Below, in pieces: positions 1 to 9,144 of a DNA stretch of 64,000 nucleotides. The stretch spans positions 1 through 64,000 of the forward strand of contig NZ_JASAOF010000032.1 in NCBI RefSeq assembly GCF_029952525.1, given 5' to 3'. The notes beneath the pieces were generated by a model. That model worked only from the letters and a program-made list of their open reading frames with translations. It did no database searches and was not told the origin of the DNA. Source of the DNA: Saccharopolyspora ipomoeae. GTDB lineage: Bacteria; Actinomycetota; Actinomycetes; Mycobacteriales; Pseudonocardiaceae. The number at the start of each line of letters is the position of its first letter. Position 1 is the first letter of the stretch. A program made the translations under genes and the position numbers.

Positions 1-91
1 GAGTTCTCAAAGAACACACCCACACCATCCCTCACCACCCATTCCAGGGCCGCAAGATCCGGGGAGTCATTTCCTCGTTCTTGTGTTGATT
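1..91 (-). other. rRNA operon leader (16S rRNA gene just outside the window)
   Basis: Read on the minus strand, this stretch ends in GTTCTTTGAGAACTC at the window edge. That sequence is typical of actinobacterial rrn leaders a short way upstream of 16S rRNA. Three tandem sigma-70-type promoters lie behind it, all pointing left. No rRNA sequence is inside the window, so the operon itself is inferred from the leader and promoters. Confidence 0.7.
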
Positions 92-97
92 ACTCTA
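92..97 (-). promoter_or_regulatory. rrn promoter, proximal (-10 TAGAGT)
   Basis: The minus strand reads GCTAGAGTAATC. TAGAGT is the -10 sequence also seen in Streptomyces rrn leaders. The -35 is weak (TGAAAG with about a 19-base spacer), as is common for rRNA promoters with extra activation. Confidence 0.5.
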
Positions 98-227
98 GCA
101 GGCCCTCATTTCGGCGCTTTCAGGGGGGTCCCCTTTGCGATCTCGCCGGAAGAGCGAGCCCGTATTCGAGTTATCAACTGCCGGTTGGAGCAGGACCGAA
201 GCCCTCGCCACTTCCAGCGACCGCCTT

Positions 228-256
228 ACGTTACCCGGTGCGCTTCGCGGTGTCAA
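228..256 (-). promoter_or_regulatory. rrn promoter, middle (TTGACA-17-TAACGT)
   Basis: On the minus strand a perfect -35 TTGACA (256-251) is followed after 17 bases by TAACGT (233-228). It points left toward the rRNA leader, and no gene lies between it and the window edge. Confidence 0.65.
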
Positions 257-383
257 ACCCGCCCGCCCCGAACCGGTCTGCGCTGTCGCGGTGGTCCGAA
301 CCGAAGTCCGGCGCTTCGCGGCGCTCCCGGTGCCGTTCGCCGCGAGTGCTTCGCGTCGTTCGGCTTTCCGTGCGACGAAGAGA

Positions 384-412
384 AAGTTACGCACACTCTG
401 CGTCAAAGTCAA
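384..412 (-). promoter_or_regulatory. rrn promoter, distal (TTGACT-17-TAACTT)
   Basis: On the minus strand -35 TTGACT (412-407) and -10 TAACTT (389-384) are separated by exactly 17 bases. It starts 45 bases after the stop of the glycosyltransferase gene and would be the first of the tandem rrn promoters. Confidence 0.65.
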
Positions 413-457
413 ATCGCCTGCTCAGGCCTTGACGCCACCCGTTCGGCGCAGTGTCGA

Positions 458-3400
458 TCACTTCTGCTTGGGCCGCAGCCAGAGCCGCACGGTGCTGCCG
501 CTGCCCGCCGACTTGACGGCTTCCAGCAGGTCAGAGGCCTCGACCGGGCGGTTGCGGCCGACCGGGACGAGCTCGTACCCCCACGTGCCGAACTCACGGA
601 GAGCAGCGGCCGGATCATCGCCCAGGGCGCTGATCGCGTCCGGTGTGAACGAGCACACGATCGAGGGACGATCGCGGCGCAGCATCCGGACCAGGCCGCC
701 GAGAACCCGGTGCACCCGGCCCCCGACGTCGACGTGCACGACCGAGAGCTTGAGGTCCTCCAGCGAGGCGTGGTTCTCCAGCTCCTTGTCGAGCCGGAAC
801 GCCGGGACCTTCTCCTGCGGTTGTTCTTCGCCCTCGGCCGCGATCGGCTCGACCGACACGCCGCCGGCGAGTGCGGGCTCGGCGACCAGCTCACCCGGGC
901 CGTCCCAGGCCGCGCCCTCGATGAGGAGCAAGCGGTGCGCCCACGCCGACGGGACGTTCATCTCGACGTTGTGCTTGAGCAGCGCGCGGGCCTGGGCGCT
1001 GGGCTCCACCGCGACGACCGCCCCGCTGTTGCCGAGCCTGCTGAGCACCCGAACGGTCTGGTAGCCGACGTAGGCTCCGACGTCGAGGAACACCCCATCG
1101 GGTTCCAGCAGCGAGTCGATGAGCGCGGAGACCTCCGCGTCCCAAGCCGGGTTCGACGACAGCCACGGCAGCATCAGCGGGTCGTCGGCGGGCAGGCGCA
1201 TCAGGCCCGCGTCGCAGAGCACCGGCGTGGTCGTGCCGTCCCCGCTGCCGGTGGCGCGTTCGTGCTCGCGCAGCAGGATCCGCTGCAGCACGTCGGTGCG
1301 CTGCAGCGCGCTGGCCGCGTCACCCGCCGCGCTGCGGACACCGGCTTCGAGGTCGCGGTCCGGCTGGCGCGCTTCCATCGCGTCCATCCGGTCGAGCACC
1401 TTCTCCAGCGCGCCGGTCAGCCCGTCCATCCGCTCGGCGAGGGCGTCGACGCGCTGGTCCGAGCCGGTCACGTCGACCGGGACGCCCGACTCCTCCAGGC
1501 GCCGGAGCCTGCGGTGCTGGTCGGCGAGGTCGGCGCGGGCGCGGACCAGGCCGTCGTCGGTGCCGACGAGCTGGGCCCCGAACTGGTCCTGGCGGCGCAG
1601 CAGCTGCGCGAGCTCGGCGCGCATGGACTCGACGTCGCCGTCCCCGTCGGCCTCGTACTGGCGGCGCAGCAGTTCGCCCGCGGTCTGCTCGACGCCGTCG
1701 ACCAGCGAGCGGAGCACGTCGCGGATGTGGTCGTCGTAGTGGCTGAGCGCGCGCAGCACGGCCTTGCGCAGGGCCGGCGCGATCGAGCTGCTCCCGCTCT
1801 GGCCGACGTCCGGGGCGCGGTGCAGGGCGTGCCGGGCGACGAGCAGCGGGCGCAGCGGGTCGTCGAACTGGCCGTGCTTGTCCCCCGCCCACTTGGTGCG
1901 CCAGTTGCGGTAGGCGTGCTCGACGCGTTCGCGCAGGCGGGCTCCCGCGCGCGCGACGGTGTGGGTGCCCAGCAGCGTTTCCCGGGCGGCGACGCCGAAC
2001 GCCGCGGTGCCCTCGGGGTCGTCGGCGGCGTCCCGGATGATCTCTGCAGCCGCCTCGACGTCCGGTTCCCCGGCGCCCTGGCAGGGCACGAGCCGGGCGC
2101 ACCGGGCGCCGAGCAGCTCGGCGACCGCGCCGTGCTCACCCGCGATGACCGGGACGCCGTGGGCGGCGACCTCCAGCAGGCGCAGCGCGTGCTCGTCGCC
2201 CGCGTCGCCGCGGTGCAGCGAGACGAAGCAGTCGGCGGCGGCGAGCAGCTTGTGCAGGTCGACGTCGGTTTCGACGAGCCTGATCCGGGAGTCCGAGGCG
2301 GTGGCCAGGCGGAGCCGTTCGGCGGCCTCCGGGTGGCGGGTCGCGCCCGCCACGCCCACCAGCAGGCGCACGTCGTCGCGCTCGGCGAACGCGGTGAGGA
2401 ACGCCGAGACCAGGCCCAGCGCGTTGTCGGCGCGCTCGGCTGCGTGGTCGACGTGGGCGGCGAGGACGAACTCGTCGGACAGCTCGAACCGCGCGCGGGC
2501 ACCCTTGCGGGTCGGCAGGTCGATGCGCTCGCGCTCCGGCGCGGGCAGCGTCACCACGCGGGTCCGGCTGCCGGTGCGGCGCACGGCGCTGCGGCTGCTC
2601 TCCGACAGCACCCAGGTCTCGGCCGCGTCCGCGTCGGTTCCTCCCCCGGTGTGCACGTCGATGACGTAGCGACCGGCGGGGACGGCCAGGCCGGGCGAGC
2701 AGCGCAGGACCACCGGGTAGTAGGCGGTGTCGGCCGAGGGCAGGCCCGAGGAGCCGACCGCGGTGCGCATCAGCTCGGCGAGCGGTCCGCTGCCGAGCAC
2801 CGCGACGCCGAGCTGGTCGACGAGCGCGAGGTCGCCGCCGGTCCTGCGGTGCACGGCTTCGGCGGGCACGCGACCGCTGGCCACTCCCACGCCCGCGCAC
2901 CACTCGTGGAACGCCTCGGCGTCCGCGCCGAACGGGTCCGGGTAGTCGCGGCGCAGCAGCTCGTCGTCCGCCCACACCGCGGCTGTCCAGCGGGAACCGC
3001 CGGAGGTGCGCTGCCGGTCGTCGGCCGGGGCGCACGCCCACTCCTGGAACGGGGCCGCGCCGTCGGGTTCGAACGGGCTCGGCGGCGCGTCGTCGCGGAG
3101 CCAGGCCTCCAGGTACTGGCGGCGCAGGCCGTCGGGCAGGCGCACGCCGTCGGCGAGTGCGTCGAAGGGGTGCGGTTGCTCGCGGCTGTAACCGGAGTCG
3201 ACCAGCGCGGTGCGGTAGTTCGCGCACAGGCCCGCCAGCACCGGGTTCTCGGACAGCAGCAGTCGCGGGTTGTCGGCGTAGTCGGCCGAGAGCAGCCACG
3301 GGCGCTGCGGCTGGAACCCGTCGAAGTGCACGCTGCGCAGCGCCGATCCGTCCACGCGGTGCTCGCCGTCGGCGAGGTCGAGTTGACGCTGCGCGGCGTT

Positions 3401-4159
3401 GAACACCGACAGGCCCACGCCTGGATCGCGGATGACCTGGTGATCGACCAGGGCGGGGGCGCCGTCGAGGACCGGGGCGGTCATCGTCGGGTCGGCGCGC
3501 AGCTGCTCGATCCAGGTGGTGAGCAGGTCCTCGGCACCGGGCCGGACCGCGAAGGCGCTGGAGTCGAAGGTGCCGGATTCGGCCAGGTCGGCGGGTCCGG
3601 GGCGGAGTCCGTCTGCGGCCAGCGGGTGCAGCACCCGCGGCACCAGGGCCACCGGGCGTTCCGGGGTGAGGCCGGTGAGCAGGTCGTCGAAGGGGCCGAA
3701 GATCTGGACCCACGGTTCGAAGTGCACGACGGTCGAGCCCGAGCGCAGCAGGTGCTTGAGCAGGCGCGGGCGCAGCACGCCGCGCAGCTGCTCGGCGGTG
3801 CAGCCGATGGCCAGGCGCGCGAACTCCTGCGGGTCGACGCCGATGTCGGCGATCGACAGCGCGTCGGGCTCGTCCCGCACGGCCTCGGGCTCGTCGACGA
3901 GCAGCAGCACGAACCCGGCGCCCGGGTGGTGCTTGCGGAAGGTCGTGCGCAGCACGCGCGCGGCAGGGAGCTGATCGCGGCAGGCCAGGGTGCAGCCGAG
4001 CAGGGTTAAGGACGACGGCTGGGCGGCGGCCGGCTGCTCGGCGGGCCACTCCGGTTCCAACGACTCGGACGACTGCTCCAGAACGCCCGACTGCAGCTCG
4101 ACGGCAGTTTCGCCGGAGCGCGTTTCGTCGTGCTCGGGGTGCGGCTGCGAATCAGTCAC
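458..4159 (-). CDS. Multidomain glycosyltransferase with C-terminal FkbM methyltransferase
   Basis: A 1233-residue protein, probably cytoplasmic, starting at GTG. Residues about 50-330 look like a nucleotide-sugar transferase of unclear family. Residues about 550-730 resemble a GT4 glycosyltransferase C-half (LLAAADCFVSLHRGD, then HALRLLEVAAHGVPVIAG). Residues about 840-930 are charged and coiled-coil-like. From about 1020 there is an FkbM-type SAM methyltransferase (VFLDVGAYVGYQTVRVL, then VVAVEPSAQARALLKHN). Such fusions usually build and O-methylate surface or secreted glycans; acceptor and sugar are unknown. It stands alone between glnA2 and the rRNA leader. Just upstream of the GTG a TAGGTT hexamer sits where a -10 would be, and no Shine-Dalgarno is visible, so the transcript may be leaderless. 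Confidence 0.75.
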   Translation of the reverse strand: MTDSQPHPEHDETRSGETAVELQSGVLEQSSESLEPEWPAEQPAAAQPSSLTLLGCTLACRDQLPAARVLRTTFRKHHPGAGFVLLLVDEPEAVRDEPDALSIADIGVDPQEFARLAIGCTAEQLRGVLRPRLLKHLLRSGSTVVHFEPWVQIFGPFDDLLTGLTPERPVALVPRVLHPLAADGLRPGPADLAESGTFDSSAFAVRPGAEDLLTTWIEQLRADPTMTAPVLDGAPALVDHQVIRDPGVGLSVFNAAQRQLDLADGEHRVDGSALRSVHFDGFQPQRPWLLSADYADNPRLLLSENPVLAGLCANYRTALVDSGYSREQPHPFDALADGVRLPDGLRRQYLEAWLRDDAPPSPFEPDGAAPFQEWACAPADDRQRTSGGSRWTAAVWADDELLRRDYPDPFGADAEAFHEWCAGVGVASGRVPAEAVHRRTGGDLALVDQLGVAVLGSGPLAELMRTAVGSSGLPSADTAYYPVVLRCSPGLAVPAGRYVIDVHTGGGTDADAAETWVLSESSRSAVRRTGSRTRVVTLPAPERERIDLPTRKGARARFELSDEFVLAAHVDHAAERADNALGLVSAFLTAFAERDDVRLLVGVAGATRHPEAAERLRLATASDSRIRLVETDVDLHKLLAAADCFVSLHRGDAGDEHALRLLEVAAHGVPVIAGEHGAVAELLGARCARLVPCQGAGEPDVEAAAEIIRDAADDPEGTAAFGVAARETLLGTHTVARAGARLRERVEHAYRNWRTKWAGDKHGQFDDPLRPLLVARHALHRAPDVGQSGSSSIAPALRKAVLRALSHYDDHIRDVLRSLVDGVEQTAGELLRRQYEADGDGDVESMRAELAQLLRRQDQFGAQLVGTDDGLVRARADLADQHRRLRRLEESGVPVDVTGSDQRVDALAERMDGLTGALEKVLDRMDAMEARQPDRDLEAGVRSAAGDAASALQRTDVLQRILLREHERATGSGDGTTTPVLCDAGLMRLPADDPLMLPWLSSNPAWDAEVSALIDSLLEPDGVFLDVGAYVGYQTVRVLSRLGNSGAVVAVEPSAQARALLKHNVEMNVPSAWAHRLLLIEGAAWDGPGELVAEPALAGGVSVEPIAAEGEEQPQEKVPAFRLDKELENHASLEDLKLSVVHVDVGGRVHRVLGGLVRMLRRDRPSIVCSFTPDAISALGDDPAAALREFGTWGYELVPVGRNRPVEASDLLEAVKSAGSGSTVRLWLRPKQK

Positions 4160-4193
4160 AGCCGCAACCTATCGCCCCAACTTCGAAGGGAGA

Positions 4194-4385
4194 ACTCTGT
4201 GGTCCTTTTGCTTGGCGGTGCAGGCAGGGGAACCTGAGCGGCGCTGTGGACTCCGCGCGCCACGACTTATGTATGTCCAATACACATCGTCGCGGCGTGC
4301 TCGCCACAGCACCGCTCAGAACCCCCGGCGGTGCCAGCTGCTCAGGTGGGGCAAAGAGAAACCGGCTCCGCCGGTTGCCTGACGG
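4194..4385 (+). repeat. 190-bp structured intergenic repeat, copy 1
   Basis: This matches 28515-28705 (opposite strand) end to end. Shared blocks are ACTCTGTGGTCC, GCTTGGCGGTGC, ATGTATG with CCAATACAC, and a 3' part with GAGAAACCGGC, CGCCGGTTGCCTGACGG. The middle forms a long hairpin: TGAGCGGCGCTGTGG (4235-4249) pairs with CCACAGCACCGCTCA (4304-4318). It lies between glnA2 and the glycosyltransferase gene. No convincing protein is encoded. It could be a non-coding RNA, a mobile hairpin element or a terminator. Confidence 0.75.
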
Positions 4386-4391
4386 ACGGTT

Positions 4392-5735
4392 TCACAGCAC
4401 CGGGAGCATCGAGGAGAGCTCGTACGGGGTGACGCGGCTTCGGTAGTTGTTCCACTCCTCGCGCTTGTTGCGCAGGAAGAAGTTGAACACCTCCTCGCCG
4501 AGGGTTTCCGCCACCAGCTCGGAGTTCTCCATCTCGCCGAGCGCCTCGGTGAGGTTCTGCGGCAGGTTGGCGTAGCCGGCGGCCTTGCGCTCGTGCTCGG
4601 TGAGGCTCCAGACGTCGTCCTCGGTGGCCGGCGGGAGCTCGTAGCCCTTCTCCACCCCGCGCAGACCGGCGGCGAGGATCACCGCGTAGGCCAGGTACGG
4701 GTTGCAGGCGGAGTCGGGGTTGCGGACCTCGACGCGGCGCGACGAGGACTTGCCCGGCGAGTACATCGGCACTCTGACCAGCGCGGACCGGTTGGCGTGG
4801 CCCCAGCAGACCGCGGTCGGGGCTTCGCCGCCGACGACGAGCCGCTTGTAGGAGTTCACCCACTGGTTGGTCACGGCGCTGATCTCGCGCGCGTGGTGCA
4901 GGATGCCCGCGAGGAACGCCCGGCCGGTCTCGGACAGCTCGTAGGGGTCCTCCGGGTGGTAGAAGGCGTTCTGGTCGCCCTCGAACAGGCTGAAGTGGGT
5001 GTGCATGCCCGAGCCCGGCTGCGCGCTGAACGGCTTGGGCATGAACGAGGCGCGCACGCCCTGGGTGATCGCGACCTCCTTGACCACGTACCGGAACGTC
5101 ATGACGTTGTCGGCCATGGTGAGCGCGTCCGCGTAGCGCAGGTCGATCTCCTGCTGGCCGGGCGCGCCCTCGTGGTGGCTGAACTCCACCGAGATGCCCA
5201 TCGCTTCGAGGGTCTCGATGGCGTTGCGGCGGAAGTGCGGGGCCGCGTCGTGGCTGGACTGGTCGAAGTAGCCGCCGGAGTCGGCGGGCTCCGGCTCGCT
5301 GCCGTCGCCGGGAAGCCCCTTGAGCAGGAAGAACTCGATCTCGGGGTGCACGTAGCAGGTGAATCCCGATTCGGTGGCGCGCGCCAGGGTCCGGCGCAGC
5401 ACGTGTCGCGGGTCGGACCAGCAGGGCGAACCGTCGGGCATCTGGATGTCGCAGAACATCCGGGCCGAGTAGTGCTCGCCGTCGGCGGTTTCCCAGGGCA
5501 GCACTTGGAACGTGGTCGGATCGGGCTTGGCGACCATGTCGGACTCGTAGACCCGGGCGAAGCCCTCGATCGCCGAGCCGTCGAACCCGATGCCCTCGGC
5601 GAAGGCGCCCTCCAGTTCGGCGGGCGAGATCGCCACCGACTTGAGCATGCCGAGGACGTCGGTGAACCACAGCCGCACGAAGCGGATGTCACGTTCCTCC
5701 AGGGTGCGGAGCACAAACTCCTGCTGGCGGTTCAT
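4392..5735 (-). CDS. glnA2: Glutamine synthetase, GlnA2 type
   Basis: A 447-residue type I glutamine synthetase family enzyme, ligating ammonia (or an amine) to glutamate with ATP. The start at MNRQQEFVLRTLEERDIRFV matches mycobacterial GlnA2. Visible motifs are the beta-grasp N-domain, the EIEFFLL metal site, the ATP/glutamate region KPFSAQPGSGMHTHFSLF, and RRVEVRNPD. The C-terminus lacks the tyrosine loop that GlnE adenylylates in GlnA1. Some Streptomyces GlnA2-type proteins act as gamma-glutamylpolyamine synthetases, so ammonia assimilation is not certain. AGGAAG lies about 14 bases upstream of the ATG. A GlnA2-type gene near a TAP hydrolase and panB matches the mycobacterial gene order. 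Confidence 0.9.
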   Translation of the reverse strand: MNRQQEFVLRTLEERDIRFVRLWFTDVLGMLKSVAISPAELEGAFAEGIGFDGSAIEGFARVYESDMVAKPDPTTFQVLPWETADGEHYSARMFCDIQMPDGSPCWSDPRHVLRRTLARATESGFTCYVHPEIEFFLLKGLPGDGSEPEPADSGGYFDQSSHDAAPHFRRNAIETLEAMGISVEFSHHEGAPGQQEIDLRYADALTMADNVMTFRYVVKEVAITQGVRASFMPKPFSAQPGSGMHTHFSLFEGDQNAFYHPEDPYELSETGRAFLAGILHHAREISAVTNQWVNSYKRLVVGGEAPTAVCWGHANRSALVRVPMYSPGKSSSRRVEVRNPDSACNPYLAYAVILAAGLRGVEKGYELPPATEDDVWSLTEHERKAAGYANLPQNLTEALGEMENSELVAETLGEEVFNFFLRNKREEWNNYRSRVTPYELSSMLPVL

Positions 5736-5808
5736 GCCCCGCACTCTAACTTCCTGGCCTCGTGCTCGGGGTGATCGGCGTGGCCGGTGACCGGCCACGC
5801 CGAGGCGG

Positions 5809-7422
5809 TCACCCGAAGCCGAGCGCGGCGACCATCAGCGGCAGCACCAGACCGATGACGACGGCACCGGCGGCGTCGAACACCGCGCCGGAGCGGATCA
5901 TCTTGGTGATCGGCACCGCGCCCGAGCCGTAGACGACGGCGTTCTGCGGCGTCGACACGGGCAGCATGAACCCGAAGGACGCCGCGAAGGTCGCCGCCAG
6001 GGCGGGCACGAACGGGTTGGTGCCGGCGGCGAGGGCGACCGGGATGACGATCGGGACGACCACCGAGGCCGCGGCCGTGTTGGAGGTGGTCTCCGACACC
6101 AGCACTGCCAGCACGATCGCGAACAGCGTGATGGCGACGCCGCTGGTCAGGCCCAGCGTCCCGGCGGTGCCCTCGCCGATGGTCCGGGCCAGCTCGGTGT
6201 CGGCCAGCAGCGAACCGAAGATGATGCCGGTGCCGAACAGCACCACGGTCCCCCAGTCGATGCGGGAGGCCTCGGTCCAGGTGAGGGTGAAGCGGCGCTG
6301 GGACCAGTCGGTCGGCAGCACGAACAGCAGCGCGGCGCCGAGCACCGCCACGATGCCCTCGTCGAGCCGGTCGCTGACGGCGTCGTAGGCGGCCGAGTCG
6401 TTGCCGGCGATGAGCGCGACGAAGCCGGGCGTCACCCACAGCACGACGGTGACGGCGAAGGCGATGAGCGTGTTCTTCTCGGCGCGGGACAGCGGCCCGA
6501 GCTTGGCGCGCTCGCCCGCGACGTAGTCCTCGACCCCGGTGAGCCGGTTGATCTCCGGGCGGTTGAGCAGCAGTAGCACCACGGCCAGGACGGCGAACAT
6601 GAGCAGGCAGACGGGCGCGGCCATCGCCATCCACTGCAGGAACGAGATGCGCTGGCCGGTGACCTCCTCGATGAGGCCGCGGCCGATGAGGTTGGGCGGC
6701 GAGCCGATCGGGGTGAGCAGACCGCCGACGCTGGCGCCGTAGGCGAGCATGAGCATCAGGGCCACGCCGACGCGCAGCCGCAGCGGGTCGAAGGGCTGTC
6801 CTTCGGGCAGTTGCGCGCGGACGAGCTCGGCGATGACGGCGAGGATGCCGACCGCGGTGGGCAGCAGCATCGCGACGGTGGCGGTGTTGGACACCACCGC
6901 CGACAGCACGGCGGTGATAGCGCCGAAGGCGACGATGACCCGCCAGGCGCTCTTGCCGACGCCGGGCAGCGACAGGATGGTGAAGGCGAAGCGCCTGGCC
7001 ACGCCGTGCCGCAGCATCGCCTGGGCGAGGATGAACGCGCCGATGAAGGTGAACACCGTCGAGGATCCGAAGGGTTCGAGCACGTCGTCGGGCGGCATCA
7101 CGCCGAGCAGCACCACCGCCGCGACGCCGATCAGGCCGCCGACGGGGATCGGCACCGGTTCGCACACCCACAGCACGATGACGCCGAGCAGCACGGCGGC
7201 GAGCTTGTGCTGGGCGGGTTCGAGCTGCGTCGGCAGCAGCAGGAACAGGACGGTCAGCGCCGGGGCGAGGAACAGTCCGGTGGTGCGGCGGGCGCGTTCG
7301 AAGCGCTCCTCCGCCGGGGAGAGGACCTGTTCACCGAGGCTCTTGTACGTGCTGCCGGACAGCAGCACCGACGTCACGCTCTGCTCCGCGGGCTTCCCGC
7401 CCGTTTCGTCCGCATGGTCCAT
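5809..7422 (-). CDS. DASS (SLC13) family anion:sodium symporter
   Basis: A 537-residue polytopic membrane protein. About 60 residues of hydrophilic N-terminus precede many hydrophobic segments. Both SNT signatures of the divalent-anion:Na+ symporter family are present: VSNTATVAMLLP in the first half and ETTSNTAAASVVVPIV in the second. Each repeat binds one sodium and part of the carboxylate substrate. Likely cargo is a C4-dicarboxylate, citrate or sulfate; the sequence does not decide. It sits 73 bases upstream of glnA2 on the same strand. Confidence 0.85.
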   Translation of the reverse strand: MDHADETGGKPAEQSVTSVLLSGSTYKSLGEQVLSPAEERFERARRTTGLFLAPALTVLFLLLPTQLEPAQHKLAAVLLGVIVLWVCEPVPIPVGGLIGVAAVVLLGVMPPDDVLEPFGSSTVFTFIGAFILAQAMLRHGVARRFAFTILSLPGVGKSAWRVIVAFGAITAVLSAVVSNTATVAMLLPTAVGILAVIAELVRAQLPEGQPFDPLRLRVGVALMLMLAYGASVGGLLTPIGSPPNLIGRGLIEEVTGQRISFLQWMAMAAPVCLLMFAVLAVVLLLLNRPEINRLTGVEDYVAGERAKLGPLSRAEKNTLIAFAVTVVLWVTPGFVALIAGNDSAAYDAVSDRLDEGIVAVLGAALLFVLPTDWSQRRFTLTWTEASRIDWGTVVLFGTGIIFGSLLADTELARTIGEGTAGTLGLTSGVAITLFAIVLAVLVSETTSNTAAASVVVPIVIPVALAAGTNPFVPALAATFAASFGFMLPVSTPQNAVVYGSGAVPITKMIRSGAVFDAAGAVVIGLVLPLMVAALGFG

Positions 7423-7480
7423 GCGGCGACGATAGGCGGGATGTGACCTGATTCACCACAGCCGTGATCAGGAGAATCGA

Positions 7481-9061
7481 TCAACCCGAGCAGCGGGTCC
7501 CGTCCTTCGGGACCTCCAGGTCCACGAGGTAGCTGGTGCCCGCGTCGTCGACGCAGCTCACGCCCTGCAGGAACACCGTGTGCTGGGTGCCCTCGTAGGT
7601 CAGCAGCCTGCCGTGCAGCGCCTGGGCCAGCTGCACGCCCGCCTGGTACGGCGTCGCCGGGTCGGCGGTGGTGGAGATGACCAGGACCGGCGGCAGCGCC
7701 CCGACCTGCGGCTGGGTGGGCTCGCCGGTGACCGGGACCGGCCAGAACGCGCACATGTCCCGGGCCGAGCTCGGCGGGTTGCCGTCGTCGAGGAACGGGG
7801 CGGCCTCGCGGTAGCGGCGGTCGGCGGCCCGGACCTCCTCCGGGTCCATCACGCGCTTGTCGTCGACGCAGTGGATCGCGTCGAAGGCGTCGGTGGTGTT
7901 GGTGTAGCTGCCGTTGGCCTCGCGGCCGAAGTAGCTGTCGGCGAGGCTCAGCAGGGTCTGACCGCGGCCCTGCTGCAGCTCGGCGAGCCCGGTGTCGAGG
8001 GCCTCCCACAGCGACGGCGCGTAGAGCGCCTGGATCGCGGCCATCGTGGCGTCCGAATAGGACAGCTCGCGGCCGTAGCCGGCCTGGACCGGCTTGTCGA
8101 CCAGCGGGCGGGTGAGCTGCTGGAACCGGTGGACCGCCTGCTTCGGGTCCTGCCCCAGCGCGCACGTCGACTGCTCGGCGCACCAGCGGGCGAAGTCGTC
8201 GAAGGCGCGCTGGAACCCGGCGCCCTGCGCGACCAGCGCGTCCACTGTGGTCTGGCCGGGGTCGATGGCGCCGTCGAGGATCATCGCGCGGATGTTGCCG
8301 GGGAAGCTCTCGGCGTACTCCGAGCCGATCCGGGTGCCGTAGGAGTAGCCGAGGTAGTTCAGCTTCTCCTCGCCGAGCGAGGAGCGCAGCACGTCGAGAT
8401 CCCGCACCACGTCGCGGGTTCCGACGTTGGCGAGCATGTCCGCGCCGGTGCGCTCGGCGCACTTGGCGGCGTAGTCGCGCTCCTCCTGCTCGGATTCGGC
8501 CACACCGGACGGTGACGTGTCGGCGTCGGAGTCGAGGCGTTCGGCGTCGCGCTCGGAGTCCGTCAGGCAGCGCACCGCGGGTTCGGAGGCGCCGATGCCG
8601 CGCGGGTCGAAGCCGACCAGGTCGAAGCGCTCCCCCACCTCGCTGTTGGCGACGCTGCCCGCCAGGCTCGCCGCCGCGCTCATGCCCGACGCGCCCGGAC
8701 CGCCCGGGTTGACCATCAGCGAGCCGATGCGCGCCTGCGGGTCGCCGGCCGGTTTGCGCAGGACTCCGATCCGGATGGTCTTGCCGTCGGGGTGCGCGTA
8801 GTCCATCGGCACCTCCAGCCGTGCGCACTCCAGCTCCGGGTCCTGGAAGGCGGTGCGGTCGGCGGACGAGGTGGCGTAGTCGGAGCAACGGCCCCAGTCG
8901 ATCGCCTGGCCGTAGAAGCGGTCCATGCCGGTGGGGATCGGGCCGACCGGCCCCTTGCGCTCCTGGTGCGGTTGCAGGGGCTGGGTGCTCGGGGCGCCGC
9001 AGCCTCCGGCGGCCAGCACGAGCAGGGCCATCGCGGTCAGCACTCGAAGTCGGCGGGCCAT
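7481..9061 (-). CDS. Secreted TAP-type alpha/beta hydrolase, lipoprotein (Hip1/CaeA-like)
   Basis: A 526-residue exported serine hydrolase of the tripeptidyl-aminopeptidase family. The N-terminus (MARRLRVLTAMALLVLAAGG, then Cys) is a lipoprotein signal. An oxyanion region VNPGGPGASG is followed by the nucleophile elbow GYSYGTRIGSEY. The C-terminal TAP domain holds the acid (STTADPATPYQAG) and the histidine (GTQHTVFLQG). Mycobacterial Hip1 (Rv2224c) occupies the same place relative to glnA2 and panB and cleaves a cell-surface protein, so a role in envelope proteolysis is plausible. The substrate is not shown. Divergent from nadE; a second family member lies at 48320-49894. Confidence 0.85.
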   Translation of the reverse strand: MARRLRVLTAMALLVLAAGGCGAPSTQPLQPHQERKGPVGPIPTGMDRFYGQAIDWGRCSDYATSSADRTAFQDPELECARLEVPMDYAHPDGKTIRIGVLRKPAGDPQARIGSLMVNPGGPGASGMSAAASLAGSVANSEVGERFDLVGFDPRGIGASEPAVRCLTDSERDAERLDSDADTSPSGVAESEQEERDYAAKCAERTGADMLANVGTRDVVRDLDVLRSSLGEEKLNYLGYSYGTRIGSEYAESFPGNIRAMILDGAIDPGQTTVDALVAQGAGFQRAFDDFARWCAEQSTCALGQDPKQAVHRFQQLTRPLVDKPVQAGYGRELSYSDATMAAIQALYAPSLWEALDTGLAELQQGRGQTLLSLADSYFGREANGSYTNTTDAFDAIHCVDDKRVMDPEEVRAADRRYREAAPFLDDGNPPSSARDMCAFWPVPVTGEPTQPQVGALPPVLVISTTADPATPYQAGVQLAQALHGRLLTYEGTQHTVFLQGVSCVDDAGTSYLVDLEVPKDGTRCSG

Positions 9062-9144
9062 TCGGTGATCCTGACATGAACGTGCCCGTGTGATTCACGT
9101 CGGGCTGCGGCACACCACCCGGGTGGGTGCGCGAAGATGGGCGC

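Noticed and set aside
95-412. 105-codon minus-strand open frame at the left end
   Set aside because: It coincides with three rRNA promoters and the rRNA leader, so it is most likely not translated.
83-4009. Very long open frame opposite the glycosyltransferase/methyltransferase gene
   Set aside because: It is a high-GC antisense shadow: its codons mirror the minus gene and it shows no recognisable domain. The minus-strand frame has clear GT and FkbM motifs.
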